From: Bosea sp. Tri-49
GTDB taxonomy: Bacteria > Pseudomonadota > Alphaproteobacteria > Rhizobiales > Beijerinckiaceae
DNA: 64,000 bases
NCBI RefSeq assembly: GCF_003952665.1
Contig: NZ_CP017946.1
Coordinates: 4,400,501-4,464,500, forward strand
Direction: 5' to 3'
In this document: positions 61,045-64,000 of the stretch, piece after piece
Numbering within the stretch: position 1 is the stretch's first letter
Layout: every line of letters begins with the position of its first letter
Translations under genes and position numbers: made by a program
The notes under the pieces: model-generated
What the model was told of the DNA's origin: nothing
The model's database searches: none
What the model saw: only the letters and a program-made list of their open reading frames with translations

Positions 61045-62940
61045 ATGTCGGATGCACAGGTGAATCAGCACTACGATGTCGTCGTGGTGGGCGGCGGCCA
61101 TGCCGGGGCGGAAGCCGCGGCCGCGGCGGCGCGAGCCGGCGCCAGGACGGCCCTGATCACCCAGCAGATCGCTACTGTCGGCGCGATGTCATGCAACCCG
61201 GCGATCGGCGGTCTCGGCAAAGGCCATCTCGTCCGCGAGATCGATGCGCTCGACGGGATCATGGCACGCTGCGCTGACCAAGGTGGCATTCAGTTCCGCA
61301 TGCTCAACCGGCGCAAGGGGCCGGCGGTACGCGGGCCGCGCGCCCAAGCCGATCGCAAACTCTATCGCGAAGCAGTGCAAGCTGCGCTGGCTGCCCAGGA
61401 CGGACTTACGCTGATTGAGGGCGAAGCGTTCGATCTCGATATCGTCGCTGGTCAGGTTGCTGGCGTCGTGCTCGTCGACGGCCGTCGATTCGCCTGCGGA
61501 ACGGTCGTGCTCACCACCGGCACCTTCCTGCGCGGCCTGATCCATATCGGCGAGAAGAAGATTCCGGCCGGCCGCGTCGGCGAGGCGCCCTCGCTCGGCC
61601 TCTCCGCCACGCTGGAACGCCATGGCTTTCCGCTCGGCCGACTGAAGACAGGGACACCGCCGCGCTTGGACGGCCGCACGATCGACTGGTCGGGCCTGGA
61701 GATGCAGCCCGGCGACGATCCGGCGGAGCCGTTCTCGGCGATGACCGATGCGATCACTACGCCACAGATCAGCTGCGGGGTGACGCGGACGACGCTGGCG
61801 ACGCATGAGCTGATCCGCGCCAATCTGCACCGGGCGCCGATGTTTTCCGGCCAGATCGAGGGGCGCGGACCGCGCTATTGCCCGTCGATCGAGGACAAGG
61901 TCGGCCGCTTCGGTGATCGCGATGGGCATCAGATCTTTCTCGAGCCCGAAGGCCTCGACGATCCTACCGTCTATCCGAACGGGATTTCGACTTCGCTGCC
62001 GGAGGATGTTCAGCTCGGGCTATTGAAGACGATCCCGGGCCTGGAGCGGGCAGCGATGCTGCGGCCGGGCTATGCGATTGAGTATGACTATATCGATCCA
62101 CGCGCGCTGAAGCCGACGCTGGAGACGCGGGCCATCGACGGGCTCTTCCTCGCAGGTCAGATCAACGGAACTACCGGCTACGAGGAAGCAGCAGCGCAGG
62201 GGTTGCTCGCTGGTCTCAACGCAGCGCGGAGAGCCGGTGGCAGTGAGCCCGTCAGCCTGGACCGCACGCAATCCTATATCGGCGTGATGGTCGATGATCT
62301 CGTGACGCGCGGCGTTACGGAGCCGTATCGAATGTTCACCTCCCGCGCCGAATTCCGGTTGTCGCTCCGGGTCGACAATGCCGATGAGCGCCTGACGCCG
62401 CTTGGTATCGCGCATGGCCTGATCAGCAGTGCCCGTCGTGAGCGCTATGAGAGCCGACAGTCAGAGATCGTTAAGCTTACCGAAGTGTTGCGTCAGCGGG
62501 CCCTGTCGCCGACCGAGGCAGCCGCCGCCGGATTGGAGCTGAACCGGGATGGAGTCAGGCGCGCAGCCTTCCAGATCCTGTCCTATCCGGCGGTCGACTT
62601 TGGGGCACTGGTCCGGGTCTGGCCTGATCTTGAGGCGTTTTCCGAGGCGGCACGGGCGCGTGTCGCGGCAGATGCCACCTATGCGGTCTATCTCGACCGG
62701 CAGGCGGCCGAGATCGATTCCTATCAGCGCGATCTGGTGCTCCCATTGCCGAGCGATCTGGACCTCGATGGAATCTCGGGCCTGTCGAATGAACTGCGCG
62801 CCAAGCTCCAGGCCTCCTGGCCGGATAATCTGGCGCAAGCCGGGCGCATCGAGGGCATGACGCCGGCGGCGCTGACCCTGTTGGCAGCGCATGCCCGCAA
62901 GCGACATGCCGGGCGCGCGGCCGCCGGTGCCGGAGCATGA
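61045..62940 (+). CDS. mnmG: tRNA uridine-34 carboxymethylaminomethyl modification enzyme MnmG (GidA)
   Basis: MnmG is the FAD-dependent partner of MnmE. From the ATG at 61045 the 631 residues begin [32 protein letters not shown] with the dinucleotide motif. The family motifs [66 protein letters not shown] and [21 protein letters not shown] are all present. The open frame to 60955 overlaps mnmE and is not coding. It overlaps rsmG by 4 bases (ATGA). Confidence 0.97.
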   Translation: MSDAQVNQHYDVVVVGGGHAGAEAAAAAARAGARTALITQQIATVGAMSCNPAIGGLGKGHLVREIDALDGIMARCADQGGIQFRMLNRRKGPAVRGPRAQADRKLYREAVQAALAAQDGLTLIEGEAFDLDIVAGQVAGVVLVDGRRFACGTVVLTTGTFLRGLIHIGEKKIPAGRVGEAPSLGLSATLERHGFPLGRLKTGTPPRLDGRTIDWSGLEMQPGDDPAEPFSAMTDAITTPQISCGVTRTTLATHELIRANLHRAPMFSGQIEGRGPRYCPSIEDKVGRFGDRDGHQIFLEPEGLDDPTVYPNGISTSLPEDVQLGLLKTIPGLERAAMLRPGYAIEYDYIDPRALKPTLETRAIDGLFLAGQINGTTGYEEAAAQGLLAGLNAARRAGGSEPVSLDRTQSYIGVMVDDLVTRGVTEPYRMFTSRAEFRLSLRVDNADERLTPLGIAHGLISSARRERYESRQSEIVKLTEVLRQRALSPTEAAAAGLELNRDGVRRAAFQILSYPAVDFGALVRVWPDLEAFSEAARARVAADATYAVYLDRQAAEIDSYQRDLVLPLPSDLDLDGISGLSNELRAKLQASWPDNLAQAGRIEGMTPAALTLLAAHARKRHAGRAAAGAGA

Positions 62941-63599
62941 ACCCTGTGAGTTCTGTTGATAAGGGGGATAACGAGGATCGCCGTCACGCTTTTCGCTTGA
63001 CGCCTGTTTCACGTGAAACAGAGGAGCGCCTCGCCGTTCTTGTTGGGGAGCTGCGGCGTTGGCAGAAGGCAAAGAACCTCGTCTCGGACGCGACGCTTGA
63101 TGCGGTCTGGACCCGGCATGTCGCCGATTCCCTGCAGTTGCTCGACCGGGCGCCGCAGGCGCGGCGCTGGCTCGACCTCGGCTCGGGTGGCGGTTTCCCA
63201 GGTCTCGTGCTCGGCATCAGACTTGCCGAGCTTGGCGGCCATATCGACCTCGTCGAAAGTAATACCCGGAAATGCGCCTTCCTGCGCCACGCCGCGCGGC
63301 TGACCGGGGCGCCGGTGAGGGTGCATAATGCTCGCATCGAGGATGTGGTCGACGATTTCGTCGGCACGGTCGGGGCCGTGACGGCGCGGGCTCTGGCGCC
63401 GCTGCCGCTCCTGCTCGACTGGTGCAAAGAGCTGTTGAGAACCGGGGTGACGGGAGTCTTTCCCAAGGGACAATATCTAGATGCGGAATTGACCGCCGCG
63501 GCTAAATATTGGAAGATTCAGGCCACAACGTTTCCATCCTTGACGGATTCGGCGGCCGCTATCCTGGTGATCAGCGGCGCCGAGAAACGGGCCGATTGA
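62937..63599 (+). CDS. rsmG: 16S rRNA (guanine-N7)-methyltransferase RsmG (GidB)
   Basis: RsmG methylates G527 of 16S rRNA. The 220-residue protein shows [35 protein letters not shown], the SAM site [17 protein letters not shown] and [31 protein letters not shown]. The C-terminus has [14 protein letters not shown]. Codons 23-29 carry the perfect parS site at 63005-63020 without breaking the frame. The stop overlaps the parA start by 1 base. Confidence 0.96.
   Translation: MNPVSSVDKGDNEDRRHAFRLTPVSRETEERLAVLVGELRRWQKAKNLVSDATLDAVWTRHVADSLQLLDRAPQARRWLDLGSGGGFPGLVLGIRLAELGGHIDLVESNTRKCAFLRHAARLTGAPVRVHNARIEDVVDDFVGTVGAVTARALAPLPLLLDWCKELLRTGVTGVFPKGQYLDAELTAAAKYWKIQATTFPSLTDSAAAILVISGAEKRAD
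63005..63020. other. Perfect parS site inside rsmG
   Basis: TGTTTCACGTGAAACA is an exact 16/16 match to the chromosomal ParB-binding site; adding flanking C and G makes an 18-bp perfect palindrome at 63004-63021. It lies about 580 bases before parA and is read in frame within the N-terminal codons of rsmG. Confidence 0.95.
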
Positions 63600-64000
63600 T
63601 GACCGATTCTCAGCCTATCTCCATTCCCACGCGTCCGCGCGTGCTGGCGCTCGCCAATCAAAAGGGCGGGGTCGGGAAGACCACGACCGCGATCAACCTT
63701 GGGACCGCGCTCGCTGCTATCGGCGAGAAGGTGCTGATCATCGACCTCGACCCGCAGGGTAACGCCTCGACCGGGCTCGGCGTTGATCGCAAGAGCCGGA
63801 AAGCGTCGACCTATGACGTGCTCTGCGGCGATATCGGGCTGGGCATGGCGATGCAGGCAACGGCCGTTCCCAATCTGTTCCTTGCGCCGTCGACGCTCGA
63901 CCTACTTGGCGTCGAGCTCGAGATCGCCAGCGCCAAGGATCGGGCGACACGGTTGAGGAAGGCGATCGACGAGCTGGTCGACGACCAGCGCTGCAGCGAC
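63599..64000 (+). CDS. parA: Chromosome partitioning ATPase ParA (N-terminal part)
   Basis: The first 134 residues of ParA (Soj), which segregates replicated origins with ParB. It starts [39 protein letters not shown], with the deviant Walker A KGGVGKTT at residues 22-29, followed by VLIIDLDPQGNASTGLGVDR (A' motif) and TYDVLCGD. The gene runs off the right edge and parB is expected to follow. The ATG at 63599 overlaps the rsmG stop (TGATG). Confidence 0.96.
   Translation, partial: MTDSQPISIPTRPRVLALANQKGGVGKTTTAINLGTALAAIGEKVLIIDLDPQGNASTGLGVDRKSRKASTYDVLCGDIGLGMAMQATAVPNLFLAPSTLDLLGVELEIASAKDRATRLRKAIDELVDDQRCSD

Overview
The window is a GC-rich (about two thirds G+C by eye), densely coded piece of a chromosome from an alphaproteobacterium, most likely of the order Hyphomicrobiales. 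The gene order resembles Bosea/Methylobacterium-type genomes, but the genus is a guess. The main pointers are an alphaproteobacterial 5-aminolevulinate synthase (hemA), HemJ, a DUF2336 protein, PraR-type XRE regulators beside metK, and the ppsR/hemE arrangement that flanks the replication origin in this class. No phage, transposon, CRISPR array, rRNA or tRNA was seen.

Layout. 1-15.1 kb: the tail of an isocitrate-lyase/PEP-mutase-family gene, then a plus-strand housekeeping run: hslV-GNAT-hslU-murJ, trpS, usp, an Nfu-type Fe-S scaffold gene, tsaB-rimI, an acyltransferase, miaB, phoH-ybeY-corC-lnt. 15.2-18.05 kb: a quorum-sensing island. A minus-strand luxR-luxI-small ORF cassette with a perfect 16-bp palindrome before luxI is bracketed by two near-identical PraR-type repressor genes. 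18.2-28.9 kb: metK, trmB, a DUF2336 gene, then the translation/transcription operon rimP-nusA-ylxR-infB-rbfA-truB, preceded by a possible small RNA. 29-41 kb: a chemoreceptor, AraC and HxlR regulators with partner genes, a non-homologous end-joining operon (small ORF-ku-ligD), a Nudix gene, and rpsO and pnp. 41-50.5 kb: a PPOX flavoprotein, an orphan histidine/aromatic ammonia-lyase, hemA, a PfkB kinase, the XRE-smr-mltA-tim44 minus-strand cluster, secB and terC.

50.5-64 kb: the origin-proximal region. The minus-strand operon ppsR-maf-aroE-coaE-dnaQ and the plus-strand genes hemE-hemJ-rho diverge from a roughly 450-bp gap. That gap holds DnaA-box-like sites, a perfect TTAA-N7-TTAA CtrA-type site, a 15/16 parS match and an AT-rich tract. 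I read it as oriC. To the right, after a DUF255 gene on the minus strand, lie mnmE-mnmG-rsmG-parA (parA runs off the window); a perfect parS sits inside rsmG. A third parS-like site lies just after pnp.

How the genes work together. Most of the window is core translation (tRNA modification, initiation factors, ribosome maturation), protein quality control (HslUV) and cell-envelope work (MurJ, Lnt, MltA, SecB). The two most interesting regions are the PraR-flanked quorum-sensing cassette, which may be a self-contained inducer/anti-repressor/repressor circuit, and the oriC/parS region.
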